The translations under genes were made by a program, and so were the position numbers. Positions 13,979 through 23,080 of a stretch of 64,000 nt of DNA are shown in pieces (position 1 is the first letter of the stretch; the number at the start of each line of letters is the position of its first letter). The stretch is from Clostridiaceae bacterium Marseille-Q3526 (GTDB taxonomy: Bacteria > Bacillota > Clostridia > Lachnospirales > Lachnospiraceae). The notes under the pieces are model-generated. The model made no database searches. It worked only from the letters and a program-made list of their open reading frames with translations, and was not told the origin of the DNA. The DNA lies in contig JAGTTS010000003.1 of the NCBI GenBank assembly GCA_018223375.1, positions 1-64,000 on the forward strand. Direction: 5' to 3'.

Positions 13979-16849
13979 ATGAGAGAAGACGATATAACAG
14001 GGATTTCACAGGAATTTGATCTGGCGTTAAGCCGGATCATGCCGCCCAGAGGGAAGGGAGCGCAGGAGAGAGACATGGAGATGGCGAATCATCATAGAAT
14101 GCGGCCGGAGGCGGAGAAGGAAGAACGGCTGGAGGAAAAAGACGTTCAGGCAGAAGAAAAGCGGCCCCACAGAGAAAAAACGTCTAGGCCGGAGGGCGGC
14201 CTTTTAAAGCCCAGAGACGGCTATATCGCGGCTTTTTTTGTGCCGGTTGTTATTATGATTATTATTTTTGCCCAGAGAGGAATTTTCCCTTTTGGGGAGG
14301 AGAGCTTTCTGAGAACGGACATGTATCACCAGTACGCGCCGTTTTTCTCAGAGTTCCGCCACAAGCTGGCGGAGGGAGGAAGCCTTCTGTACAGCTGGGA
14401 CATCGGCCTGGGCGTCAACTTTGCGGCTCTTTACGCCTATTACCTGGCCAGCCCTTTAAACTGGCTTCTTATTTTATGTCCGGGCAAATATGTCATTGAG
14501 TTTATGACTGCCGCTATTGTGCTCAAAATCGGACTGGCAGGCCTTTCTTTTACCTGGTATCTGAGAAAACGCAGCGGCGTCTCGGATTTTGGCGCCTGCT
14601 TTTTTGGGATTTTTTATGCCCTGTCAGGATACATGGCGGCCTACAGCTGGAATATTATGTGGCTGGACTGCATTGTCCTGTTCCCGCTGATCCTTTTGGG
14701 GCTGGAACAGCTGGTGAGAGAGAAAAAGGGACTTCTCTACTGTATTTCCCTGGCGCTTTCTATCCTGTCCAACTATTATATCTCCATTATGATCTGTATG
14801 TTCATGGTGATCTATTTTGCCGTGCTTATGGTGCTGGACTGGGAGCATTTTAAGGACGGATGGGGGAAATGCATTGGCCTGTTTGCCGGATGTTCGCTTC
14901 TGGCAGGGGGATTGGCGGCTGTGGTGCTGCTGCCGGAAATTTCCGCCCTTCAGAGCACTGCTTCCGGGGAGATGAGCTTTCCCCAGACAGTTGAGAGCTA
15001 TTTTTCCATTGTCGACATGCTGGCCCGCCATATTGGAAACGTACAGGTGGAGATTGGTCTGGAGCACTGGCCCAATATTTACTGCGGAACGGCAGTGCTG
15101 ATGCTGTTTCTGCTTTATCTGGTCTGCAGAAATATTTCCCTCCGGGAAAAGGCGGTGTACTGCTCCCTGCTTCTGTTTTTTCTGGCCAGCTTTTCAGTCA
15201 ATGTGCTGAACTTTATATGGCACGGCTTCCACTATCCAAACAGCCTGCCGGCCAGACAGTCCTTTATCTACATCGCTTTGATGCTGACGGTCTGCTTTCA
15301 GGCCTACAGGAACCTGGATCGGTTTTCCGACAGAAGCATTCTGGCAGCCTTTCTGGGGGCCGTCTCTTTTGTGCTCCTGTCCCAGAAATTCAGGGAGGGA
15401 GACGAGGCCTACCATTTCGCCGTATTTTACGGCGCGATTTTCTTCCTTGCCGTGTATGCAGGGCTGATGGTTCTGTACAGGAGGAGAGGGCAGGGAGAAA
15501 GGGGCAGAAAACGGGCGGCTCTGGCAGCTCTTCTGACTCTGTTTACGGTCTGTGTGGAGGCGGCGGTGAACACCACCTGCACCAGCGTGACCACCACCAG
15601 CCGGACGGCTTATACGGCCGATAACGAGGCGGTGGAGACGCTGGCGGCCAGCCTGAAGGGAAGCGCTGATTTTTACCGGATAGAAAAAACGGATCAGAGA
15701 ACAAAGAACGACGGCGCCTGGATGCATTTTCCGTCTGTTTCCCTGTTTTCCTCTATGGCCCACGCCGATGTGACGGAATTTATAAAAAGCCTGGGCTGCG
15801 AAGGATCTACTAATGCGTACAGCATTACGGGGAGCACGCCGTTTGTGGACTGCCTTCTGTCTGTCAAATACGCCTTTTACCCCAGGGAACAGAGCATGGA
15901 TCGGCTGGAGTACGTCCAGGATTACCAGGGCACCTATCTCTATGCCAACCGGTACGCCCTTCCGCTGGGCTTTATGATTCCCGATATCATGAAAAACGAG
16001 TGGCATTTGAATATGGCGAACCCGGCTGACGTTCAGAATTCCCTCTGCAGCCTGTTTGACGCGCCGGATGTGCTTCAGGAGGAGACTGGCCTTGGAAACG
16101 GCCCCAGCCTGATCTACACGCCGGAGGAGGCTGGGGAGTATTACGCCTTTGTCTCCAACAAACAGGTGAAATCGGTTTCCCTGAAAAAGGGCGAGGAAAA
16201 GGACACCTTTGACAATATCAACCGCGGCTATCTGATAGAAGTGGGAATGGTGGAGGCTGGGGAGACGCTGGCCTTCCAGAACGAAGAGGGAAATGAGGAT
16301 CTGGGAATCCGTCTTTACCGGTACAATGAAGCAGGACTGGAGCATGTATACAGAAAGCTGGCGGAGAGCCCTCTGACCCTGTCTGTCTGGGAGGATGACA
16401 GGCTGAAGGGAACGGTGGACGCAGGCATGGGGGGAACGCTGTTCACATCCATTCCCTATGATAAAGGATGGACCGTGACGGTGGATGGACAGGAAAGGCA
16501 GCCTCAGGAACTGTTCGGCGCTTTTCTGGGCATTGAGCTGGAACCGGGAAGCCATGTGATAGAATGTTCCTACCTGCCGGAAGGACTGAGGGAAGGAATG
16601 ATAATCTCGCTGCTTTGCGCGGCTGTTTTGGCTGCCGCAGTTTTTATATCCCAAAGAAGGCGTCAGAAGGAGCGCAAGGCTATGCGGCGGCGTCTTTTGG
16701 AGCGGAGAACCCGCTGGGAGGAGCATCTGACGAGAAGGGCTTTTGAAAGGCAGCCGGAAGAGGCGGATGCAGAACCAGTGGAAACAGCAGAAGCAGCAGG
16801 GCTCATAGAGTCAGAAGAGACAGAAAAAGACATAAATCAGGAGACATAA
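13979..16849 (+). CDS. YfhO-family multi-span membrane protein
   Basis: A 956-residue protein. Residues 1-78 are charged and hydrophilic. About a dozen membrane spans follow from residue 80 to 520, starting with GYIAAFFVPVVIMIIIF and including the YfhO motif region FLRTDMYHQYAPFF. A large extracytoplasmic domain covers about 530-870, then a final span and a basic/acidic cytoplasmic tail. YfhO proteins resemble GT-C glycosyltransferases; in Bacillus subtilis YfhO takes part in lipoteichoic acid glycosylation together with a GtrA/CsbB-type system. The gtrA gene just upstream fits this. Acceptor and sugar are unknown. Confidence 0.88.
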   Translation: MREDDITGISQEFDLALSRIMPPRGKGAQERDMEMANHHRMRPEAEKEERLEEKDVQAEEKRPHREKTSRPEGGLLKPRDGYIAAFFVPVVIMIIIFAQRGIFPFGEESFLRTDMYHQYAPFFSEFRHKLAEGGSLLYSWDIGLGVNFAALYAYYLASPLNWLLILCPGKYVIEFMTAAIVLKIGLAGLSFTWYLRKRSGVSDFGACFFGIFYALSGYMAAYSWNIMWLDCIVLFPLILLGLEQLVREKKGLLYCISLALSILSNYYISIMICMFMVIYFAVLMVLDWEHFKDGWGKCIGLFAGCSLLAGGLAAVVLLPEISALQSTASGEMSFPQTVESYFSIVDMLARHIGNVQVEIGLEHWPNIYCGTAVLMLFLLYLVCRNISLREKAVYCSLLLFFLASFSVNVLNFIWHGFHYPNSLPARQSFIYIALMLTVCFQAYRNLDRFSDRSILAAFLGAVSFVLLSQKFREGDEAYHFAVFYGAIFFLAVYAGLMVLYRRRGQGERGRKRAALAALLTLFTVCVEAAVNTTCTSVTTTSRTAYTADNEAVETLAASLKGSADFYRIEKTDQRTKNDGAWMHFPSVSLFSSMAHADVTEFIKSLGCEGSTNAYSITGSTPFVDCLLSVKYAFYPREQSMDRLEYVQDYQGTYLYANRYALPLGFMIPDIMKNEWHLNMANPADVQNSLCSLFDAPDVLQEETGLGNGPSLIYTPEEAGEYYAFVSNKQVKSVSLKKGEEKDTFDNINRGYLIEVGMVEAGETLAFQNEEGNEDLGIRLYRYNEAGLEHVYRKLAESPLTLSVWEDDRLKGTVDAGMGGTLFTSIPYDKGWTVTVDGQERQPQELFGAFLGIELEPGSHVIECSYLPEGLREGMIISLLCAAVLAAAVFISQRRRQKERKAMRRRLLERRTRWEEHLTRRAFERQPEEADAEPVETAEAAGLIESEETEKDINQET

Positions 16850-16862
16850 GGAGGAAACAGCC

Positions 16863-18236
16863 ATGAAATTATGGGGAGGACGATTCACCAAGGAGGAGAA
16901 CCAGCTGGTACACAACTTTAACGCTTCGATTTCATTTGATCAGAAGATGTACCGCCAGGATATCAGGGGGAGCATCGCTCATGTGACGATGCTTGCAAAG
17001 CAGGGAATTCTCTCTGAGGAAGACAAATGCGCGATTATCGAGGGGTTAAAAGGAATTTTAAAGGATGTGGAGGACGGAACGCTTCTGATGACGCCAGAGT
17101 ACGAGGATATCCACTCCTTTGTGGAGAGCAATCTCATTGACCGCATCGGGGAGGCGGGAAAGCGCCTCCACACAGGCCGCAGCAGGAACGATCAGGTGGC
17201 CCTCGATATGAAGCTTTACACCAGGGACGAGATCGACGAGCTGGACGGCCTGGTAAAGAAGCTTCTGGAGACTCTTCTCGCTCTGATGGAGGAGCATCTG
17301 GACACCTATATGCCGGGCTTTACCCATCTTCAGAAGGCCCAGCCGATTACGTTAGCCCACCATCTGGGAGCTTACTTTGAGATGTTTTTCAGGGATCTTT
17401 CCAGGCTTCACGATATCAGAAAGAGGATGAATTACTGTCCGCTTGGCTCAGGAGCCCTGGCAGGCACGACTTATCCTCTGGACCGGGAATACACGGCAGA
17501 GCTTCTGGACTTTTACGGAGCGACCCTGAACAGCATGGATTCTGTGGCTGACAGAGATTATCTGATTGAGCTGTTGAGCGCGCTGTCCACCATTTCCATG
17601 CATCTGAGCCGCTTCTGCGAGGAGATTATTATCTGGAATACAAACGAATACCAGTTTGTGGAGATTGACGATTCCTACAGTACGGGAAGCAGCATTATGC
17701 CTCAGAAGAAGAACCCTGACATCGCGGAGCTGATCCGGGGAAAGACGGGACGCGTGTACGGGGCTTTAGTCAGCCTGTTGACCACCATGAAGGGCATTCC
17801 GCTGGCATATAATAAGGATATGCAGGAGGATAAGGAGCTGGCCTTTGACGCTATGGATACGGTGAAGGGATGTCTGGCTCTGTTTACAGGCATGATCTCC
17901 AGCATGACCTTTAAGAAGGACGTGATGGAGAGGAGCGCGAAAAACGGCTTTACCAACGCGACAGACGCGGCGGATTACCTGGTAAACCACGGTGTTCCCT
18001 TCCGTGACGCCCACGGAATTATCGGCCGCCTGGTGCTGGCCTGCATTGAGAGAGGCTGCTCCTTAGACGACCTTCCGCTGGAGGCCTACAAGGAGATTTG
18101 TCCTGTGTTTGAGGAGGACGTTTACGAGGCCATCAGCATGGAAACCTGCGTGAAGAAGAGAACTACCATCGGCGCTCCCGGACAGGAGGCGATGAAGAAG
18201 GTGATTGCCGAATGCCGAAAGAGGCTGGAAGAATAG
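16863..18236 (+). CDS. argH: Argininosuccinate lyase
   Basis: A 457-residue enzyme that splits argininosuccinate into arginine and fumarate, the last step of arginine synthesis. Family signatures are present: HTGRSRND at 103-110, THLQKAQP at 154-161 and the fumarase/ASL loop GSSIMPQKKN at 275-284 with the catalytic serine. Length is normal. GAGGAAACAGCC precedes the ATG. The gene starts 13 bases after yfhO and is followed closely by apt, so transcription may be continuous. No argG is in the window. Confidence 0.97.
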   Translation: MKLWGGRFTKEENQLVHNFNASISFDQKMYRQDIRGSIAHVTMLAKQGILSEEDKCAIIEGLKGILKDVEDGTLLMTPEYEDIHSFVESNLIDRIGEAGKRLHTGRSRNDQVALDMKLYTRDEIDELDGLVKKLLETLLALMEEHLDTYMPGFTHLQKAQPITLAHHLGAYFEMFFRDLSRLHDIRKRMNYCPLGSGALAGTTYPLDREYTAELLDFYGATLNSMDSVADRDYLIELLSALSTISMHLSRFCEEIIIWNTNEYQFVEIDDSYSTGSSIMPQKKNPDIAELIRGKTGRVYGALVSLLTTMKGIPLAYNKDMQEDKELAFDAMDTVKGCLALFTGMISSMTFKKDVMERSAKNGFTNATDAADYLVNHGVPFRDAHGIIGRLVLACIERGCSLDDLPLEAYKEICPVFEEDVYEAISMETCVKKRTTIGAPGQEAMKKVIAECRKRLEE

Positions 18237-18265
18237 GAGAACAGAAAGAGAGAGGAAACAGCGTT

Positions 18266-18790
18266 ATGAAGAAATTAGAGGAATATGTGAGAAGCATTCC
18301 GGATTTTCCGGAGCCAGGCATTATTTTCAGGGATATCACCACGATTCTTCAGGATCCGGACGGCCTGAAGCTGGCGGTAGACGGCCTGTTAAAGACCTTA
18401 GAGGGCGTGGAGTACGACGTGGTAGTGGGACCGGAGTCCAGAGGCTTTATCTTTGGAGTGCCGGTGGCCTACGCCGCCCACAAGGGCTTTGTGCCGGTCC
18501 GCAAGAAGGGAAAGCTGCCCTGTAAGACCGTTTCCATGAAGTACGATCTGGAATACGGAAGCGCGGAGGTGGAAATGCACGAGGATTCCATTAAGCCGGG
18601 CCAGAAGGTTGTCATTATCGACGATCTGATCGCTACAGGAGGAACCATGGAGGCCATCTGCAAGCTGATCGAGAGCCTGGGCGGAGAGGTTGTGCGCATC
18701 TGCTTCGTCATGGAGTTAGCCGGCCTTGAGGGAAGAAAGAAGTTGAAGGACTATCCGGTAGAGTCCCTGATTGTTTACGAGGGAAAATAA
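18266..18790 (+). CDS. apt: Adenine phosphoribosyltransferase
   Basis: A 174-residue enzyme converting adenine and PRPP to AMP. The PRPP-binding motif reads VVIIDDLIATGGT. The N-terminal IPDFPEPGIIFRDIT is typical of Apt. An in-frame start at 18212 would overlap argH; the ATG at 18266 with GAGGAAA upstream gives the normal length. In related clostridia apt is usually directly followed by relA. Here a dehydrogenase gene lies between them. Confidence 0.96.
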   Translation: MKKLEEYVRSIPDFPEPGIIFRDITTILQDPDGLKLAVDGLLKTLEGVEYDVVVGPESRGFIFGVPVAYAAHKGFVPVRKKGKLPCKTVSMKYDLEYGSAEVEMHEDSIKPGQKVVIIDDLIATGGTMEAICKLIESLGGEVVRICFVMELAGLEGRKKLKDYPVESLIVYEGK

Positions 18791-18804
18791 AGGACAGACG
18801 GCAG

Positions 18805-18843
18805 GCGCCGGAATGCTGCAGGAAGCGGCGTTCCGGCGCTTTG
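18805..18843 (+). terminator. Strong hairpin after apt, possible terminator
   Basis: A 15-bp stem with two G-U pairs runs from 18805-18819 to 18825-18839 around the loop AGGAA; the outer nine pairs (GCGCCGGAA/TTCCGGCGC) are perfect. Only three T follow, so it may terminate weakly or stabilise the mRNA end. Confidence 0.5.
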
Positions 18844-18914
18844 GCGCATACATATGTGAGCGTGCGGAATAAAGAGGCCATTAGTAAAAATGAGAATGAA
18901 AGGAAGGTTTCTAT

Positions 18915-19904
18915 ATGGTGGGATACGGAAAAGGAAAGAGGATTCTGATAACACTGCCAGTGACAGAACAGCACAGGAAATTGCTGGAGCAGGCAGCAGG
19001 TGAGGCAGAATTGATCTGCACACAGGACAGAACAGAAATAGAGGAACAGCTGAAGCTGGCAGATGGAGTAATTGGCAATGTGCCTCCAGTTCTGTTAAAA
19101 CAGAATAAAAATCTGGGCTGGGTACAGTTAAACAGCGCGGGGACAGATGGATATACAGATGAAGGAGTGCTGTCGGCCTCTGCAGCGCTGACTAACGCTA
19201 CGGGAGCTTACGGGATCGCCATTTCAGAGCATATGACAGGGATGCTTTTAAATCTTCTGAAAAAATTTCCCAAGTACATGGAAAACCAGAAAAACCGCCA
19301 GTGGAAGGATGAGGGGGAGGTGAGGCCGATCTGGGGCTGCAGAATTCTGATCATAGGCATGGGAGACATTGGGACAGAGTTTGCCAGAAGAATGAAAGCA
19401 TTTGGAGCCAGCATAGCAGGAATCAGGAGAACAGTGCATAAAAAACCAGACTGGGTAGACGAGCTTTATACCATGGATGTGCTGAAGGAAGAACTGAAGA
19501 GGGCAGACATTGTGGCAGTCTGCCTGCCAGGAACTGAGTCCACCAGAGGGCTGTTTGGAAGAGAGCTTTTTCAATGTATGAAACAGGGAGCAGTCTTTTT
19601 AAACGTAGGAAGGGGAAATATCGTAGATACGGACGCTTTGGCGGATGCTCTGGAGGAGGGGAAGTTGTCCGGCGCTGGAATCGATGTGGCCGATCCGGAG
19701 CCGCTGCCATCATCCAGCCGCCTGTGGAATTGTCCTAATGTGATCATTACCCCACATGTATCAGGAGGATTTCACCTGAGCGTTACCCTGGATCGGATTG
19801 TGGAAATCAGCGCAAAGAATATGAGAGCTTTCCTGGGAGACGGGGAGTATGTCAGTCTTGTGGATAGGAAGACAGGGTATAAAAAGACCGAAACAGGGGA
19901 ATAA
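18915..19904 (+). CDS. D-isomer-specific 2-hydroxyacid dehydrogenase
   Basis: A 329-residue NAD(P)-dependent dehydrogenase. The Rossmann motif is GMGDIGTEFARR. The catalytic Arg is in NVGRGNIVD, the Glu in DVADPEPLP and the His in ITPHVSGG, so it should be active. It reduces a 2-keto acid to a D-2-hydroxyacid or the reverse; the substrate is not predictable. A GAAAGGAAGG Shine-Dalgarno precedes the ATG. It separates apt from relA and uses more ACA/AGA/GCA codons than its neighbours to my eye, suggesting a later insertion. Confidence 0.88.
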   Translation: MVGYGKGKRILITLPVTEQHRKLLEQAAGEAELICTQDRTEIEEQLKLADGVIGNVPPVLLKQNKNLGWVQLNSAGTDGYTDEGVLSASAALTNATGAYGIAISEHMTGMLLNLLKKFPKYMENQKNRQWKDEGEVRPIWGCRILIIGMGDIGTEFARRMKAFGASIAGIRRTVHKKPDWVDELYTMDVLKEELKRADIVAVCLPGTESTRGLFGRELFQCMKQGAVFLNVGRGNIVDTDALADALEEGKLSGAGIDVADPEPLPSSSRLWNCPNVIITPHVSGGFHLSVTLDRIVEISAKNMRAFLGDGEYVSLVDRKTGYKKTETGE

Positions 19905-19968
19905 TCCTAGAAATTTTACAGGGAAACACCCAAAAACGCCTGCACGTCCAGGAGGAAGCAGAAAAGAA

Positions 19969-19997
19969 TTGCATTTTCTGACAAAAAAAATTATAAT
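19969..19997 (+). promoter_or_regulatory. relA promoter
   Basis: TTGCAT (19969-19974) and a consensus TATAAT (19992-19997) are separated by 17 bases, about 70 bases upstream of relA. Confidence 0.55.
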
Positions 19998-20065
19998 AGT
20001 GATAATTCTCTATAAAACGACAAAGGCATGATGGGAGCAGATGCCTGAAGCTGGGAGGCGTATGT

Positions 20066-22354
20066 ATGGAAAAGATGGATCAGATAAAACAACTGGATAG
20101 AGAGCTGGAGCAGCCGGCTGATTTTACAAGCCCGGAGGTATTGTATCAGGATTTGATTGACAGTATCCACAGATACCACCCGTCCGATGATATTTCGATG
20201 GTGGAGAAGGCCTACAGGCTTGCTTATGATGCCCATAAGGAGCAGAAGCGCAAATCTGGGGAGCCGTATATTATCCATCCTCTGTGCGTAGCGATTATCC
20301 TGGCTGATTTAGAGCTGGACAAGGAGACGATTGTAGCGGGTATTCTTCATGATGTAGTGGAGGATACCGTGATGACTACTGCAGGCGTGGCGGAACAGTT
20401 TGGAAACGAGGTAGCGCTGTTAGTAGACGGCGTTACGAAGCTGACCAATATTAACTGGGACAAGGACAAGGTGGAGATGCAGGCGGAGAACCTGCGGAAG
20501 ATGTTTTTAGCTATGGCCAAAGACATCCGGGTTATTCTGGTAAAGCTGGCGGATCGTCTTCACAATATGCGGACTCTTCAGTATATGAAGCCGGAGAAGC
20601 AGAAGGAAAAGGCCAAAGAGACCATGGAGATTTACGCGCCGATCGCAGACCGCCTGGGAATTTCCAGAATCAAGACGGAGCTTGATGATCTGGCTCTCAA
20701 GTATCTGGAGCCGGACGTATACTACGATCTGGCGGAGAAGATTTCTCTCAGAAAGGATTCCAGGGAAGCCTTTGTAAAGAGCATTGTGGACGAGGTTAAG
20801 AGCCACATGGACGATGCGGGAATCGAGTGCAAGGTGGACGGCCGGGTGAAGCATTTCTTCAGCATTTATAAGAAGATGGTGAAGCAGAACAAGACTCTGG
20901 ATCAGATTTACGATCTGTTTGCAGTCAGGATTATCGTGGATACGGTGAAGGACTGCTACGGAGCCCTGGGCGTAATTCACGAGATGTACAAGCCGATTCC
21001 AGGCCGCTTTAAGGATTACATCGCCATGCCGAAGATCAATAATTACCAGTCTCTTCACACGACTCTGATCGGAAGCAGCGGACGTCCCTTTGAGATCCAG
21101 ATCCGCACCTACGAGATGCACAGGGTGGCTGAGTACGGAATTGCCGCCCACTGGAAATATAAGCAGAGCGGAAGCACGAAGGCCGCCATGGACAGTGCGG
21201 AGGAGAAGCTCTCCTGGCTGCGCCAGATTCTGGAGTGGCAGAAGGATATGTCCGACAATAAGGAGTTCCTGGATTCCTTAAAGAGCGATCTGGATCTGTT
21301 CTCAGACAGCGTGTTCTGCTTTACCCCCTCGGGAGATGTGAAGAACCTGCCAAGCGGTTCTACTCCCATTGATTTTGCCTACTCGATCCACAGCGCGGTG
21401 GGCAATAAGATGGTGGGCGCCAAGGCCAACGGAGTGCTGGTAAATATTGACTATGTAATTAAAAACGGCGACAGGATTGAGATTCTGACTTCCCAGAACA
21501 GCAAGGGCCCCAGCCGGGACTGGCTTAAAATTGTCAAGAGCACCCAGGCGAAGAACAAGATCAATCAGTGGTTTAAGGCGGAGTTAAAGGAAGACAATAT
21601 TATCCGCGGCCGCGATATGATTGACAAATACTGCCGCAATAAGGGCATTAACTACGCGGAGCTTAACAAGCCGGAGTTCATGGAAAAGGTGATGAAGCGC
21701 TATTCCTACAAGGACTGGGATTCTGTCCTTGCCTCCATCGGCCACGGCGGCCTGAAGGAGGGCCAGGTCATCAACAAGATGATGGAGGCCCATATGAAAA
21801 AGATGGAGAAGGAGAAGACAGACGCTACGATCCTGGATTCTATCGGAGACGGAAATAAGGTTCCTGTGGCGGTGTCCCACGGCAAGCCCAAGAGCGGCAT
21901 TGTGGTGAAGGGAATCGACGATTTGGCGGTGCGTTTCTCCAAGTGCTGCAGCCCTGTTCCGGGAGACGAGATTGTGGGCTTTGTGACGAGAGGCCGAGGT
22001 ATTTCCATCCACAGAACAGACTGCATCAACGTGATAAACCTGCCGGAGGACGAGAAGGCAAGGCTCATCGAGGCGGAGTGGCAGCAGCCTGTGGGAGACG
22101 AGGCAGGCAAGGAGCGCTACACCACGGAGATTAAGATTTTTGCCAATAACCGGATCGGCATGTTCGTGGATCTGTCCAAGGTGTTCACAGAGCGGCAGAT
22201 TGACATTAAATCCATGAACGTGCGGACGACCAAGCAGGGAAAGGCCACGATTTTAATGACCTTCGACATCCGGGGAATTGAAGAACTGAATAAACTGGCC
22301 GACAAGCTGAGACAGATTGAAGGCGTAATAGATATAGAGAGAACTGCCGGATAA
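20066..22354 (+). CDS. relA: Bifunctional (p)ppGpp synthetase/hydrolase (Rel)
   Basis: A 762-residue long RelA/SpoT homologue controlling the stringent response. The HD hydrolase domain has H95-D96 and E99-D100 (LHDVVEDT). The synthetase domain contains RFKD at 314-317, the signature of bifunctional Rel enzymes, and YQSLHTT from residue 327. A TGS domain (about 395-460), a Cys-containing helical/zinc-finger region (SKCCSPVPGDEIVGF) and a C-terminal ACT domain (about 685-760) follow. GGGAGG precedes the ATG by 6 bases. Confidence 0.97.
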   Translation: MEKMDQIKQLDRELEQPADFTSPEVLYQDLIDSIHRYHPSDDISMVEKAYRLAYDAHKEQKRKSGEPYIIHPLCVAIILADLELDKETIVAGILHDVVEDTVMTTAGVAEQFGNEVALLVDGVTKLTNINWDKDKVEMQAENLRKMFLAMAKDIRVILVKLADRLHNMRTLQYMKPEKQKEKAKETMEIYAPIADRLGISRIKTELDDLALKYLEPDVYYDLAEKISLRKDSREAFVKSIVDEVKSHMDDAGIECKVDGRVKHFFSIYKKMVKQNKTLDQIYDLFAVRIIVDTVKDCYGALGVIHEMYKPIPGRFKDYIAMPKINNYQSLHTTLIGSSGRPFEIQIRTYEMHRVAEYGIAAHWKYKQSGSTKAAMDSAEEKLSWLRQILEWQKDMSDNKEFLDSLKSDLDLFSDSVFCFTPSGDVKNLPSGSTPIDFAYSIHSAVGNKMVGAKANGVLVNIDYVIKNGDRIEILTSQNSKGPSRDWLKIVKSTQAKNKINQWFKAELKEDNIIRGRDMIDKYCRNKGINYAELNKPEFMEKVMKRYSYKDWDSVLASIGHGGLKEGQVINKMMEAHMKKMEKEKTDATILDSIGDGNKVPVAVSHGKPKSGIVVKGIDDLAVRFSKCCSPVPGDEIVGFVTRGRGISIHRTDCINVINLPEDEKARLIEAEWQQPVGDEAGKERYTTEIKIFANNRIGMFVDLSKVFTERQIDIKSMNVRTTKQGKATILMTFDIRGIEELNKLADKLRQIEGVIDIERTAG

Positions 22355-22368
22355 GCAGTTTTCTCTAT
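22334..22368 (+). other. 14-bp hairpin spanning the relA stop codon
   Basis: ATAGAGAGAACTGC (22334-22347) pairs with GCAGTTTTCTCTAT (22355-22368) with one G-U pair. The seven-base loop CGGATAA contains the relA stop codon. No uninterrupted T-run follows, so read-through into the MBL gene is likely. It could act as a weak terminator or an RNA-stability element. Confidence 0.5.
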
Positions 22369-22413
22369 GTTTCCGTATTTTGCTAAACTTATGCTGAAGG
22401 AGAGGACAGGCGA

Positions 22414-23061
22414 ATGCAGATTAAGAAGCTGACGGTAGGCTATGTGCAGACCAACTGCTATATTGTATCAAACGAGGAGACGAAGGAAGCGGTGATTGTA
22501 GATCCCGGCGACAGAGGGGATTTGATTATAGAGTGCTGTAAGCGCGAAGGGCTGGATGTGAAGGCCATTTTGCTGACTCACGGCCATTCCGACCATATTG
22601 GAGCCCTGGATCAGGTGAAGAGGGCCTTTGGAGCGAAGGTTTACGCGCTTGAGGACGAGAAGGAGCTGATGGCGGACGAGAATCTGAACCTTTCCAAGAG
22701 TCTTTTGGGAACTGTGATCCGGACGGAGGCAGATGTGTGGCTGCGAGATAACGAGACGGTAAATCTGATTGGCCTGCCCTTCCAGGTCATCGCCACGCCG
22801 GGCCATACGGAGGGATCCTGCTGCTACTACATAGAGAGCGAGAAGGCGCTGTTTGCAGGCGACACGCTCTTCGAGGGTTCCTACGGACGGGTGGATCTGC
22901 CTGGCGGAAGCTCTGTCAAGCTGCTTCACTCAGTCCTTGACCGTCTGTTTGAGCTTCCGGAGGATGTGACGGTGTATCCGGGACATCTGGGATATACGAC
23001 CATTGGAGACGAGAAAAAGTACAACCCGCTGGCTCCCTACAAGGGAAAGCTGTTAGAATAA
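22414..23061 (+). CDS. MBL-fold hydrolase (glyoxalase II-like)
   Basis: A 215-residue metallo-beta-lactamase-fold protein. The metal motif HxHxDH is complete at H56, H58, D60 and H61 (THGHSDHIG). Further ligands are in ATPGHTEGS, the GDTLF aspartate and the YPGH histidine near the C-terminus. It resembles the small YcbL/GloB-type hydrolases that commonly follow relA in clostridia. A role in thioester (for example S-lactoylglutathione-like) hydrolysis is family-based. AAGGAGAGG precedes the ATG. Confidence 0.9.
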   Translation: MQIKKLTVGYVQTNCYIVSNEETKEAVIVDPGDRGDLIIECCKREGLDVKAILLTHGHSDHIGALDQVKRAFGAKVYALEDEKELMADENLNLSKSLLGTVIRTEADVWLRDNETVNLIGLPFQVIATPGHTEGSCCYYIESEKALFAGDTLFEGSYGRVDLPGGSSVKLLHSVLDRLFELPEDVTVYPGHLGYTTIGDEKKYNPLAPYKGKLLE

Positions 23062-23080
23062 GGGAAAGACAGGAAACAAG

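Noticed and set aside
15194..16726. 510-codon open frame on the minus strand inside yfhO
   Set aside because: It is a shadow of the GC-rich coding frame; composition is His/Arg/Gln-rich, with no domain or ribosome binding site.
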